A stretch of 64,000 nt of DNA from Flavobacterium sp. N502536 (GCF_025947345.1 NZ_CP110011.1:3720001-3784000), one strand, 5' to 3'. Shown: positions 43,822 through 53,834, numbered from the stretch's first letter. Notes: a model not told the origin generated them from the sequence alone. Numbers and translations: made by a program.

Positions 43822-43885
43822 GATTGGGATTAGTTTTTTAAATATCTTATATTTTTCCACTTCTTTTATTGTATAATTCTAATAC

Positions 43886-44030
43886 ATCATTACTACATCA
43901 TAACGTTATGTTAACAAAATAAAATTAATATTTAATTTGTTGATAACCATTAATTTGTGTCCAATTTTAAACATAATGATGTAGCTGTGTTGTAGTGCTA
44001 TTTGATGTACTACAACGTTGTAATTGTTTA
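43886..44030. promoter_or_regulatory. Repeated motif upstream of susC, possible operator
   Basis: TACTACATCATAACGTTATG (43893-43912) and TACTACAACGTTGTAAT (44008-44024) share TACTACA followed by AACGTT. The second is also the right arm of an 8-bp inverted pair GTTGTAGT (43989-43996) / ACTACAAC (44009-44016). GATGTA words occur between them. These are candidate sites for the adjacent propeller-HTH regulator. Confidence 0.45.
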
Positions 44031-44065
44031 ATTTGGCACTACTAACTTAAACGATTACGAACTGT

Positions 44066-47000
44066 ATGAAAAATTTTATTTTTAGCTTTTTAGCGCTTTT
44101 GCTATTGCCGGCTTATATGTCTGGACAAGCAATTAAAGGAAAAGTAGTAGACAGTAGTGGAATGGGAGTTCCCGGAGCAATTATTTCTGCTTCGAGTACT
44201 AAAGCTTCTACTGATGCTGATTTCGACGGAAATTTTACCATAAATGCCAAAGTGGGCGAGATATTAAAAATCTCAATGTTGGGTTTTGAAGCTGTTTCTG
44301 TAGCAGCGACATCCGCACCAATGACGATTACTTTAAAAGAATCAGACGATACGGTTCTGAAAGATGTAGTGGTAATCGGATACGGAACCCGAAAAAAAAT
44401 CGATAATACTTCAGCAGTAAGTTCTATTAAATCGGAAGAAATTACCAAAATGAAAGTGTTAAATGCCTCTCAGGCCATACAAGGTAAGGCAGCCGGGGTT
44501 CAGGTGTCTACTTCAGATGCACCGGGAAGTACTCCTTCTGTGGTAATCAGGGGAGCAGGTACTGCATTAGGAGGAAGAAATCCTTTATTTGTAGTAGACG
44601 GTATGCCAACCGAAAACATCAATAACATTAATAGTAATGACATTACTTCTTATGAGATACTGAAAGATGCTTCTTCATTAGCAATTTACGGAACCAGAGG
44701 TGCCAATGGTGTAATTATGATTACCACTAAGGCAGGTAAAGGGAAACTTTCTGTAGATGTTGAAAGTTTTACAGGTTTCAGATCTCCTTTGAAAAAAGTA
44801 AAAATGGCCAATAGCGACGAATATGTTCGTTATAGTAATGCCGCTTTCAGCAAAGATTTTCCACAAGGAAGATTCTCAGCAAACCAACCTTACAATACCG
44901 ATTGGCTTGACGAAATTACAAGAACAGGAATCTATACGCAGAACAATATTGCAATCTCAGGATCTTCAGATAATGTAAAATACTTCTTTAGTGTTGGAAA
45001 TTATGAGGAAAAAGGAATTCTGAACGGATCTGATTACGGACGTACTACGATTAGAAACAATAACGAGTTTAAGCTTTCTGAGAAAGTTAAACTGACTCAA
45101 AATTTGAGTGTTAGTACTATCAAGAACAGACCAATGCCTTTAAGCGCATTTACCAATGCTTACAGACAGTCTCCATTAGTTCCTGTGCGTTACCCTAACG
45201 GAAAATACGGTGTGCCGTTTGTTTCGAATGGAGTAGTGGCTGAAACAGGAGCATCTTTCAACAATGTTGGAAATCCGGTGGCTCAATTGGATTATACAAA
45301 TGAGCAACAGGAAAGTGTTATTTTACAAGGTGGTTTGAAATTAGACTACGAGATTATCAAATCATTAAAATTCACTTCTCAGTTTAATGGAGAATTTTAC
45401 ACCTACAAACAATACAATTATGTTGACAATACAGCGCTTTGGTTATCAGCAGATCCAACTCGTGTTGTAGCAGGTTACCCTGGAAGTTTGAATAAAAACA
45501 CTTTGACCAGAAGCAGAGATCAGTATTTCAACTGGAACTTGTCTAACTACCTGACTTATAATAAAGTTTTTGCAGAAATTCATGATGTTGAAGTTACTGC
45601 CGGTATCGAAGCTAACGTGCAGGGAACCAGAGAGAAATTAACGATTGACAGAAAAAATGTAAATCCAGATTCAAATTACTGGTCTTTAAAAGATGTTAAC
45701 GTTGCCAGTTCAGTAACAGGTTACAAAGATGAAGCCTTGAATCAAAGAAGATTAGCTTCTTACTTTGCCCGTTTCCAATACAAATTAATGGACAAGTATT
45801 TGCTTACCGGTACAGTAAGACGTGACGGATCATCTCAATTTGCTGAAGACAAACGTTGGGGAACATTCCCGTCTGTAGGTTTGGGATGGATTGTATCTAA
45901 AGAAAGCTTTTTAAGCAAAGTAGAGCAGATCAATTTATTAAAATTAAGAGGTTCTTGGGGTAGATTAGGAAATCAAAATGTACCATTGAACACACAGATT
46001 ATCACTTCGGGAGTAGATTATCCTAATTTTGGTTCAGGGATAACGGTTAACTCTCAAATCGATCCTAGTTTATCATGGGAAATTGTAGAAGAACTTTCTG
46101 GAGGTGTTGATTTTGAATTGTTAGACAGCAGATTAAAAGGATCTTTTGACCTGTACGATAAAAAAACAACCAACACTATTTTGAATGTTAAGCCTTATTC
46201 TTCATCAGGAATTACATTGGCAACACCAGCGCACATTGGAGAAGTATCTAACAAAGGTTATGAGATCTCTTTACGTTGGGATGATAAAATAACGGATAAT
46301 TTGAGCTATTGGGTTGGAGGAAATTTTTCTCATAACAAAAATGAGCTAACAAGTCTTAAAAATGTTCAGCTAAGTCCAATTATTGGAGGAAGTTTAGGAA
46401 ACGGTCAAAATACTAAAATATTAGACAATACTTCGGTAGGACAGCCTTTAGGAAGTTTCTATATGTACGAATATGCCGGGATTGACCCAACAAACGGTCA
46501 GATGTTGTATTACAATGCAAACGGAGCCAAAGTAGCTCAGACTGCCTTAAATGAGAGAACTGATAAAAAATACGTAGGTTCACTTTTACCAACGTCTACT
46601 TACGGAGTTACTTTAGGAGTTAACTATAAAAACATTGATTTTTCTGTTGACGGTTACGGAACAGGGGGAGCAAAAGTTTACAATGGTAAAAAAGCGCAGC
46701 GTTTTGGAGGTGAAAACATAGAAGCTTCTATGGCTCGTGATTTCTGGACACCAACAAACACAAACGCTTCTAATCCTGCACCTTCTAATGTGACACCTTT
46801 CGCGTCCACTTATTATTTAGAATCAGCAGATTTCTTTAGAATCAATAACATCACTTTAGGATATAAACTTCCTTTAAAAGACGATCAGTTTCTTAGCTAC
46901 TGTAGAATATATGTAAATGCAATTAACCCGTTTATTACACAAAAATTCTCAGGATTTTCACCTGATGTAGTGTCAGATGGTAAGTTAGTTGAAGGTACTC

Positions 47001-47068
47001 AGGGGGTTGAGCTGGATGCTTATCCATCATTGAGATCATTTGTTATAGGTGCTAATTTAAAATTTTAA
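44066..47068 (+). CDS. SusC/RagA-type TonB-dependent glycan transporter
   Basis: A 1000-residue outer-membrane transporter. Signal peptide (about 1-20, ending SGQA), then a carboxypeptidase-regulatory-like domain (KGKVVDSSGMGVPGAII, about 24-100), the TonB-contact segment VVIGYGTRKKIDNTSAVSS, a plug with the SusC-typical NPLFVVDGMPTENINNIN and IYGTRGANGVIMITTKAG, and a 22-strand barrel ending in FVIGANLKF. It imports oligosaccharides captured by the SusD partner four bases downstream. Substrate is inferred from the glycosidases that follow. Confidence 0.96.
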   Translation: MKNFIFSFLALLLLPAYMSGQAIKGKVVDSSGMGVPGAIISASSTKASTDADFDGNFTINAKVGEILKISMLGFEAVSVAATSAPMTITLKESDDTVLKDVVVIGYGTRKKIDNTSAVSSIKSEEITKMKVLNASQAIQGKAAGVQVSTSDAPGSTPSVVIRGAGTALGGRNPLFVVDGMPTENINNINSNDITSYEILKDASSLAIYGTRGANGVIMITTKAGKGKLSVDVESFTGFRSPLKKVKMANSDEYVRYSNAAFSKDFPQGRFSANQPYNTDWLDEITRTGIYTQNNIAISGSSDNVKYFFSVGNYEEKGILNGSDYGRTTIRNNNEFKLSEKVKLTQNLSVSTIKNRPMPLSAFTNAYRQSPLVPVRYPNGKYGVPFVSNGVVAETGASFNNVGNPVAQLDYTNEQQESVILQGGLKLDYEIIKSLKFTSQFNGEFYTYKQYNYVDNTALWLSADPTRVVAGYPGSLNKNTLTRSRDQYFNWNLSNYLTYNKVFAEIHDVEVTAGIEANVQGTREKLTIDRKNVNPDSNYWSLKDVNVASSVTGYKDEALNQRRLASYFARFQYKLMDKYLLTGTVRRDGSSQFAEDKRWGTFPSVGLGWIVSKESFLSKVEQINLLKLRGSWGRLGNQNVPLNTQIITSGVDYPNFGSGITVNSQIDPSLSWEIVEELSGGVDFELLDSRLKGSFDLYDKKTTNTILNVKPYSSSGITLATPAHIGEVSNKGYEISLRWDDKITDNLSYWVGGNFSHNKNELTSLKNVQLSPIIGGSLGNGQNTKILDNTSVGQPLGSFYMYEYAGIDPTNGQMLYYNANGAKVAQTALNERTDKKYVGSLLPTSTYGVTLGVNYKNIDFSVDGYGTGGAKVYNGKKAQRFGGENIEASMARDFWTPTNTNASNPAPSNVTPFASTYYLESADFFRINNITLGYKLPLKDDQFLSYCRIYVNAINPFITQKFSGFSPDVVSDGKLVEGTQGVELDAYPSLRSFVIGANLKF

Positions 47069-47072
47069 TATT

Positions 47073-48536
47073 ATGAAAAGATTATATATATCAATATTTG
47101 TACTCTCTGGATTGTTCATTTCAGGTTGTTCAAATGATTTTTTAGATGTAGAGCCAAGCGAGGCTATTCCGGCCGATCCTGCATTGGTAAACAGTGATGA
47201 GGGAGCTTCAAGTTTTGTAACGGCAATTTACAACCAGTTTTTAGGTTGGGAAATGTCCTCTTTTGGATGGAATGCGGTTTCAAGTATCATTTCAGATGAC
47301 GCTGATAAGGGATCAGATCCCGGAGATGCTGGTGGAGATAAAGATATTGTTGATGCTTTAACGTACAATGCATCAACCCCATCATTTGAATCTACGTGGA
47401 ATGCCAATTATGCCGGGATAAACAGATGTAATCAGGCATTGGAAATGTTTCCTAAGTTAGATAAAGTAACTCCTGCTTTGAAAACAAGATTAGAAGGAGA
47501 AGCTAAATTTATGAGAGCTTTTATGTACTTTACTTTAGTAAAAGGATATGGCGGAGTTCCTATTGTAGATCACTTAGCGTTGGTTCCGATTTCGGAAGAA
47601 GACAGAAAAATGCAGTTAACACGTAAGCCGGCAGCAGAAGTGTATGCTTTTATCGAAAAAGACTTAAAAGATGCTATTGCAAACTTACCGGAGAAATCAG
47701 CCTACGCAGGAAATGATAAAAAACGTGTTTCTAAAGGTTCAGCTTATGCATTGTTGGCAAAGGTGAGTTTGTATCAAAAAAAGTGGCAGGAAGTAATTGA
47801 CAACTGCGATAAGGTAACAGGATATTCTTTAGTATCAGATTATGCTTTACAATATAAAAAAGAAGGAGAATTTGGTCCGGAATCTATTTTTGAGATTGAT
47901 GGAATCGGTTCAACTTCAAGTCCTGGATTTGGAATTGGTAATTACACCGTTTCTCAAGCGCCACGTGGTGCCGGAGGCTGGGGTTGGGGTTTCAATACAC
48001 CTACTGAGGGCTTAGCAAATGCTTATGAAGCAGGCGATGTAAGAAGAGCGGCAACGATCATTTTCAGAGGTTCAGTTTTATACGATGGAACACCGGTACC
48101 GGCTACTGTAGCAAATCCAAGATACAATTACAAAGCATACTCATCTGCTTTTTATAATCAGGAATTTACAGATACCAATCTTAGATATTTAAGATATGCT
48201 GAAGTAGTGTTAATGAAAGCAGAAGCTTTGAATGAATTGGGGCAAACTTCGGCAGCAATTCCTTTAGTAAACATGATTCGCAAAAGAGCAGGTTTAGGAG
48301 ATACCCCTTTTACCTCTCAGACCGATATCAGAAAAGCGATCTACAAAGAAAGAAGATTAGAAATGGCTTTCGAACATGACAGATGGTTTGATCTAGTTAG
48401 AACAGGACAGGCAGAGGCTGCTATGGCTGCTGACGGAAAAACTTTTGTGGTTGGAAAACATGAATTATTCCCAATTCCAACTTCATTCCTGAGAGAAGCA
48501 GGCGCACTTTCGCAACAAAACCCTGGTGGTTACTAA
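47073..48536 (+). CDS. SusD/RagB-type surface glycan-binding lipoprotein
   Basis: A 487-residue lipoprotein (lipobox FISGC, cysteine about 19). The SusD fold shows the TPR-like helices (NADYAGINRCNQALEMF-type segment near 118-134, FMRAFMYFTLVKGYGGVP, and ALLAKVSLYQKKW) and the family's C-terminal IYKERRLEMAFEHDRWFDLVRTG. It sits on the cell surface as a lid over the SusC channel. The gap to susC is four bases, as usual for the pair. Confidence 0.96.
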   Translation: MKRLYISIFVLSGLFISGCSNDFLDVEPSEAIPADPALVNSDEGASSFVTAIYNQFLGWEMSSFGWNAVSSIISDDADKGSDPGDAGGDKDIVDALTYNASTPSFESTWNANYAGINRCNQALEMFPKLDKVTPALKTRLEGEAKFMRAFMYFTLVKGYGGVPIVDHLALVPISEEDRKMQLTRKPAAEVYAFIEKDLKDAIANLPEKSAYAGNDKKRVSKGSAYALLAKVSLYQKKWQEVIDNCDKVTGYSLVSDYALQYKKEGEFGPESIFEIDGIGSTSSPGFGIGNYTVSQAPRGAGGWGWGFNTPTEGLANAYEAGDVRRAATIIFRGSVLYDGTPVPATVANPRYNYKAYSSAFYNQEFTDTNLRYLRYAEVVLMKAEALNELGQTSAAIPLVNMIRKRAGLGDTPFTSQTDIRKAIYKERRLEMAFEHDRWFDLVRTGQAEAAMAADGKTFVVGKHELFPIPTSFLREAGALSQQNPGGY

Positions 48537-48546
48537 ATAAATTTTT

Positions 48547-48583
48547 AAAATCACTTCCTTCTTTTTCTGAAGGAAGTGATTTT
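48547..48583 (+). terminator. Hairpin between susD and the glucanase gene
   Basis: A perfect 15-bp stem (AAAATCACTTCCTTC and complement) with a 7-base loop, 11 bases after the susD stop and 26 bases before the glucanase ATG. It probably lowers transcription of the enzymes relative to the transporter. Confidence 0.85.
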
Positions 48584-48609
48584 TATTCATTGTTTTTAAA
48601 AATTTTATA

Positions 48610-49977
48610 ATGGTTAAAATTTCAGTTTTACTATTAACTTTTACTTTTTTGAGCTGTAATGCACAAGAAAAAAAAGACAAAGAAAAGGCATCGTCAGCTA
48701 CAGTAAAATTAACAGACGAGCAGCTTTTAGCTACGGTTCAAAAAGAGACCTTTAAATATTTTTGGGATTATGCCGAACCCAACTCAGGATTGGCCAGAGA
48801 ACGTTACCATCCGGATGGGAATTACCCTGAAAACGATGCACATATTGTAACTACAGGAGGTTCTGGTTTTGGATTGATGGCCATAGTATCCGGAATGTCA
48901 CAAGGATATGTAACCAAAGAAAAAGGTGTTGAAAGACTGAACAAAATTGCTGATTTTTTAGGCAAAGCAGATCGTTTTCACGGAGCATGGTCACACTGGA
49001 TAGACGGAAATACAGGAAAAGTAAAACCTTTTGGAACCAAGGATAATGGTGGAGATTTGGTCGAAACCTCATTTTTGGTTGCAGGAATGATTACCGTTCG
49101 CGAATATCTAAAAGACGGTTCGGAGAAAGAGCGAGCAGTAGCTCAAAAATATGACGCACTTTGGAAAGGAGTAGACTGGCAATGGTACACCAACAATAAA
49201 AATGTCTTGTACTGGCACTGGTCGCCAACCTACGACTGGCAAATGAATTTTCCGCTGGAAGGCTACAACGAATGTTTGATTACCTACGTGATGGCAGCTT
49301 CTTCACCCACACATGCGATAGAGGCAAAAGCCTACCACGAAGGCTGGGCGAGAAATGGCGGAATTGTTTCTTCAAAAACAAAATACAACCTGCCATTAAT
49401 TCTAAAACACAACGGGGCTGAGGAATTTGGAGGACCCTTGTTTTGGGCGCATTATTCGTATGTAGGACTTGATCCGAACCAATTAACAGACAAATATGCC
49501 AACTATTGGAATCTGAATGTGAATCAGGTAAAAATTGATTACCAGTATTGTATCGAAAACCCGGGGAAGTTTAAAGGTTATGGACCCGATTATTGGGGAT
49601 TAACCGCATCTTATTCCAGAAATCCTGACGGATCTATAGGTTACGATGCACACATGCCAAGTAACGATAAAGGGGTTATCTCTCCAACAGCTGCAATTAG
49701 TTCAATCGTGTACACGCCAAAAGAAGCAATAGCTGTCATTAGAAACTTATATGAAAATCATAAAAAAGAAACCTTTGGAAATGCAGGGTTTTATGATGCG
49801 GTAAGCTTACAGAACAAATGGGTGGCAAAACGTTATTTAGCCATCGATCAGGGACCTGAAGTTGTCATGATCGAAAACTACCGTACCGGTTTATTGTGGA
49901 AATTGTTCATGAATGCTCCCGAAGTAAAACAAGGTTTAACGAAACTTGGTTTTAAATCCGGAAAATACGAATTCTAA
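48610..49977 (+). CDS. Glycoamylase-domain glucanase (GH144-like), lipoprotein
   Basis: A 455-residue lipoprotein (lipobox FLSC, cysteine 16) with a single (alpha/alpha)6-barrel glycoamylase domain. Features: FKYFWDYAEPNSGLARER (about 47-64), TTGGSGFGLMAIVSG, FHGAWSHWIDGNTGKV (about 124-139) and DNGGDLVETSFLVAGM (about 146-161), which carry the conserved acidic residues of the family. Characterised relatives in CAZy family GH144 (from Chitinophaga) are endo-beta-1,2-glucanases, which is why I propose that substrate; the residues deciding the linkage are not read here. It is third in the susC-susD-GH144-GH3 order. Confidence 0.82.
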   Translation: MVKISVLLLTFTFLSCNAQEKKDKEKASSATVKLTDEQLLATVQKETFKYFWDYAEPNSGLARERYHPDGNYPENDAHIVTTGGSGFGLMAIVSGMSQGYVTKEKGVERLNKIADFLGKADRFHGAWSHWIDGNTGKVKPFGTKDNGGDLVETSFLVAGMITVREYLKDGSEKERAVAQKYDALWKGVDWQWYTNNKNVLYWHWSPTYDWQMNFPLEGYNECLITYVMAASSPTHAIEAKAYHEGWARNGGIVSSKTKYNLPLILKHNGAEEFGGPLFWAHYSYVGLDPNQLTDKYANYWNLNVNQVKIDYQYCIENPGKFKGYGPDYWGLTASYSRNPDGSIGYDAHMPSNDKGVISPTAAISSIVYTPKEAIAVIRNLYENHKKETFGNAGFYDAVSLQNKWVAKRYLAIDQGPEVVMIENYRTGLLWKLFMNAPEVKQGLTKLGFKSGKYEF

Positions 49978-50133
49978 CAACATTAGAATGACATCCTGCA
50001 ATCTGGGGATGGAGGTTTAAACGATAAAAACGAATACAAAAAACAAATAGATTAAAATGAAAACGCTTCGATTTCAACTCATAAATGAAACGAAGAAAGC
50101 GGTTTCATGCTCCAAAAACAAATATTAATACAC

Positions 50134-52434
50134 ATGAAAAACAAATTAGTCTTACTATTTTTAGGATGTGCTGTTCTCGGATACGCCCAGAAAAAGAACA
50201 CTAAAAATACAGTAAAAATCAAACCGAAATCAGAGTTTGTAGCAGAGTTATTGTCAAAGATGACACTGGACGAAAAATTGGGACAGCTTAATTTACCGAC
50301 TTCTGGAGATATTACTACAGGACAGGCAAACAGTTCTGATGTGGCGAAAAAAATTGCTGAAGGTAAAGTTGGAGGTTTATTCAATATTAAATCAGTTCAA
50401 AAAATTAGAGAAGTACAACGAATTGCGGTGGAGAAAAGCCGTCTGAAAATTCCATTGATTTTCGGAATGGACGTCATTCACGGTTACGAAACCACCTTCC
50501 CAATTCCACTGGGATTATCTTGTACCTGGGACATGAACCTGATCGAAAGAAGCGCCAGAATTGCAGCGCAGGAAGCCAGTGCTGACGGAATCAACTGGAC
50601 ATTCTCACCAATGGTAGACGTTTCTCGTGACCCGCGTTGGGGAAGAGTTTCTGAAGGTTCAGGAGAAGATCCGTATTTAGGAAGCCAGATTGCCAAAGCG
50701 ATGGTAAATGGGTACCAGCAGCATGATCTTTCAAAAAACAATTCGATTATGGCCTGTGTAAAACACTTCGCTTTATACGGAGCACCGGAATCAGGACGTG
50801 ATTACAATACAGTCGATATGAGTCATATCAGAATGTTCAACGACTATTTTCCTCCTTACAAAGCCGCTGTTGATGCAGGAGTAGGTTCGGTAATGGCTTC
50901 TTTCAATGAGATCGACGGAATCCCTGCAACAGGAAACAAATGGCTGATGACCGATGTTTTAAGAAAACAGTGGGGCTTTAAAGGTTTCGTAGTAACCGAT
51001 TTTACCGGAATCCCTGAAATGATCGAACACGGAATGGGAGATTTACAGGCTGTTTCGGCTTTATCGCTAAACGCAGGTGTAGAAATGGACATGGTAGGTG
51101 AAGGTTTCTTAGGGACTTTGAAAAAATCATTAGACGAGAAAAAAGTAACCATCGAGACTATCGATAACGCGGTTAAACTTATTTTAGAAGCAAAATACGA
51201 TTTAGGTTTATTCAGTGATCCGTATAAATATTGTGATGCCAACAGAGCAAAAACAGAAATCTTTACGGCAAGCAGCAGAAAAGAAGCACGTTCGACAGCA
51301 GCACAATCCTTGGTTTTACTGAAAAACCAAAATCAATTGTTACCACTTAAAAAATCAGGTACAATTGCTTTAATCGGACCTTTGGCAGATGCAAAAGAAA
51401 ACATGCCGGGAACCTGGAGTGTGGCTACAAGAATGGAAAATGCGATCTCACTTTTGGCAGGAATCAAAGAAGTAGCGGGAGCTTCTACAAAAGTATTGTA
51501 TGCTAAAGGAAGCAACTTAGATTACGATGAAGAGTTTGAAACCAAAGCAACCATGTTTGGTAAAACCTTACACCGTGATACTCGTTCAAAAGAAGAATTA
51601 CTGGCAGAAGCTTTAAAAGTGGCTAATCAGTCAGACGTAATTGTTGCAGCATTGGGAGAATCTGCCGAAATGAGCGGTGAATCAAGCAGCCGTACGAACT
51701 TAGAAATTCCACAGGCCCAGAAAGATTTATTAAATGCCTTACTAAAAACAGGTAAACCGGTTGTTTTAGTATTGTTTGACGGGCGTCCGTTAGTGATAAA
51801 AGAGGAAAACGAAACCGTTCCGGCTATTTTAAATGTTTGGTTTGCCGGTACCGAAGCAGGTTATGCTATTGCCGACGTTTTGTTTGGTGATGTGAACCCT
51901 TCCGGAAAATTAACATCAACTTTCCCAAGAAGTGTGGGGCAGTTGCCGATTTATTATGCACACAAAAATACAGGAAGACCTCTTGTTAACAAAGAAGGTA
52001 AATTCGAAAAATTCAGATCAAACTATATTGACGAAAGAAATGAACCGTTGTTCCCATTTGGTTTTGGTTTAAGTTATACCACTTTTGAGTATTCAAACCT
52101 GAAGATTTCAGCTGATAAAATGAATTCAAATGGTAAATTGAAAGTAACCGTAGATGTTGCCAACACCGGAAACTATGATGGAAAAGAAACCGTGCAGTTG
52201 TACATCAGAGATTTGGTTGGATCTGTAACAAGACCTGTTAGAGAGCTTAAAAATTTCCAAAAAATAACCCTTAAAAAAGGGGAGAAACAAACCGTGACTT
52301 TCGAGATCACAGTTGAAGATTTAAAATTTTATAATTCTGACCTACAATTTGTAGCAGAACCTGGGCAGTTTGATGTTTTCGTAGGTGGAAATTCAGATGC
52401 CGATAAGAAAGTTAGCTTTGAGTTAACTAATTAG
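50134..52434 (+). CDS. GH3 beta-glucosidase, BglX-like
   Basis: A 766-residue exo-acting beta-glucosidase. Signal peptide MKNKLVLLFLGCAVLGYAQ (an upstream ATG nine codons earlier would spoil it). The N-terminal TIM barrel contains IFGMDVIHGYETTFPIPLG, RDPRWGRVSEGSGEDPYL and the nucleophile region GFKGFVVTDFTGI (aspartate of VTD). The second domain (LLKNQNQLLPLKKSG..., GESAEMSGESSSR with the acid/base region) and a C-terminal Fn3-like domain (LKVTVDVANTGNYDGKETVQLYI) follow. The best-known beta-1,2-glucan loci pair such an enzyme with a GH144 glucanase, so it is the likely exo-enzyme of this locus. Confidence 0.9.
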   Translation: MKNKLVLLFLGCAVLGYAQKKNTKNTVKIKPKSEFVAELLSKMTLDEKLGQLNLPTSGDITTGQANSSDVAKKIAEGKVGGLFNIKSVQKIREVQRIAVEKSRLKIPLIFGMDVIHGYETTFPIPLGLSCTWDMNLIERSARIAAQEASADGINWTFSPMVDVSRDPRWGRVSEGSGEDPYLGSQIAKAMVNGYQQHDLSKNNSIMACVKHFALYGAPESGRDYNTVDMSHIRMFNDYFPPYKAAVDAGVGSVMASFNEIDGIPATGNKWLMTDVLRKQWGFKGFVVTDFTGIPEMIEHGMGDLQAVSALSLNAGVEMDMVGEGFLGTLKKSLDEKKVTIETIDNAVKLILEAKYDLGLFSDPYKYCDANRAKTEIFTASSRKEARSTAAQSLVLLKNQNQLLPLKKSGTIALIGPLADAKENMPGTWSVATRMENAISLLAGIKEVAGASTKVLYAKGSNLDYDEEFETKATMFGKTLHRDTRSKEELLAEALKVANQSDVIVAALGESAEMSGESSSRTNLEIPQAQKDLLNALLKTGKPVVLVLFDGRPLVIKEENETVPAILNVWFAGTEAGYAIADVLFGDVNPSGKLTSTFPRSVGQLPIYYAHKNTGRPLVNKEGKFEKFRSNYIDERNEPLFPFGFGLSYTTFEYSNLKISADKMNSNGKLKVTVDVANTGNYDGKETVQLYIRDLVGSVTRPVRELKNFQKITLKKGEKQTVTFEITVEDLKFYNSDLQFVAEPGQFDVFVGGNSDADKKVSFELTN

Positions 52435-52455
52435 TTGGTTTATTGATTAGTGATT

Positions 52456-52491
52456 AGCCCTTCGTGTTTTGGTTTGCGAAGGGCTTTTTTT
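52456..52491 (+). terminator. Terminator of the GH3 gene
   Basis: The stem AGCCCTTCG/CGAAGGGCT with a 12-base loop and at least six T, 20 bases after the stop. It closes the susC-GH3 unit. Confidence 0.9.
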
Positions 52492-52505
52492 AAATAGGTT
52501 CAACA

Positions 52506-52823
52506 TTAACTATTAGATGAAAAATCGATATCAATAGCACCAGAAACCTGATCATTGTACACTGGGTATGTTGCATCACCATTCAGATTCCATAGACCAC
52601 TATCACCATTGTAATTATAAGTCTGACCTTGGACATGACCTTGCGCATCAAAAAATTGCATGTAGAAACTGGCAAATGAAGTGTTGGCTATACTTGCATC
52701 ATAAGGTTCCCCATCAAAGGTAGTATGACTACTTCTTAATTGAGAAAAAACGGCATTTATAACAGTACCATTGTCACCATCAGTTTTAACCGGGTAAGTT
52801 CCTGAATTTTCTTGCTCTTCCAT
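52506..52823 (-). CDS. Hypothetical small protein, 105 residues
   Basis: I do not recognise it. It is acidic, rich in N, D, S, G and Y, has no signal peptide and lacks cysteine. It alternates like a small beta sandwich (SFASFYMQFFDAQGHVQGQTYNY, then GLWNLNGDATYPVYNDQVSGAIDIDF). It lies on the opposite strand inside the carbohydrate locus, between the GH3 terminator and the glycerophosphodiesterase. It may be a recent insertion, or a real small gene. Confidence 0.5.
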   Translation of the reverse strand: MEEQENSGTYPVKTDGDNGTVINAVFSQLRSSHTTFDGEPYDASIANTSFASFYMQFFDAQGHVQGQTYNYNGDSGLWNLNGDATYPVYNDQVSGAIDIDFSSNS

Positions 52824-53048
52824 AAATTGAATTTTTAAAATTATAATGCAATATTAAATAAAATAATAAAAAGAAAGATATTTCTTATAAAATATATTAC
52901 AGTATTTTCATACATATTAAAAGTTTGTATTCGTAAATTTACAAAGGGGGTGACGGCCTTTCTCAAACTGAGGGAGAACTAATTCTTTTGGATATTTGCG
53001 CAGTCAATACAGTTTACGATATAGGTTATAAAACATAAATTCAAAATA

Positions 53049-53834
53049 ATGAATACTACTAAAGCATTTCGGATATCATTACTTTTAACAATAACAATTG
53101 CTTTTCAGTCCTGCTGTGTGAAAGAAAATGCAATAGTGGCACATCGAGGGGCATGGAAAAAGAACAATCTCCCTGAAAATTCGATAGCAGCTCTGCGACA
53201 TGCCATCGACTTAAAACTTCCCGGTTCAGAGTTTGACGTTTGGAGAACAGCCGATGATTCACTCGTTATCAATCATGACGCACATTATAACAAATTGCTT
53301 ATTGAGGAAACAAATTATGCCGATCTTATAAAGTTTAAACTTTCAAACGGAGAGAAGCTTCCAACCTTGTACGAGTATATAGCTGAAGGCAAGAGAAATA
53401 ACAAGCACACCCTTTTGGTTTGTGAAATAAAACCTTCAGAAATAAGTAAAGAAAGAGGAAGAAAAACGGCGTTGAAGGCGGTCGAAACAATCAATAAACT
53501 GAAAGCAGATAAAAGTACCTGCTACATTAGTTTTGATTACGAAATTCTGAAACAAATCAGAGAAGTCGATTCCCGGGCAAGTTTACAGTATCTCGAAGGA
53601 AACAAATCTCCAAAAGAAGTTAAAGCAGATCATATAAACGGCGTTGATTATCATTATTCAGTATTTAAGAAACATCCGGAGTGGATCAAAGAAGCTAAAG
53701 CGTATAATGTTATTTTAAATGCCTGGACGGTAAACGAAACGGCCGATATGGACTGGATAATTGATCATAAATTCAATTATATCACTACCAATGAACCTGA
53801 GTTGTTAAAACAAAGGATAAAACAGAAAAAATAG
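53049..53834 (+). CDS. Secreted glycerophosphodiester phosphodiesterase, lipoprotein
   Basis: A 261-residue lipoprotein (lipobox FQSC, cysteine about 21) of the GDPD/PLC-like barrel family. The catalytic pattern is whole: AHRGAW (His-Arg, 31-36), EFDVWRTADDSLVINHDAHYN (Glu-Asp and the later His, about 57-77), CEIKPS (about 120-125) and the closing NAWTVNE. Such enzymes release glycerol 3-phosphate from glycerophosphodiesters. Its place in a glucan locus suggests it strips phosphoglycerol from a decorated glycan, but this is inference. It precedes the GH43 gene by 56 bases. Confidence 0.88.
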   Translation: MNTTKAFRISLLLTITIAFQSCCVKENAIVAHRGAWKKNNLPENSIAALRHAIDLKLPGSEFDVWRTADDSLVINHDAHYNKLLIEETNYADLIKFKLSNGEKLPTLYEYIAEGKRNNKHTLLVCEIKPSEISKERGRKTALKAVETINKLKADKSTCYISFDYEILKQIREVDSRASLQYLEGNKSPKEVKADHINGVDYHYSVFKKHPEWIKEAKAYNVILNAWTVNETADMDWIIDHKFNYITTNEPELLKQRIKQKK

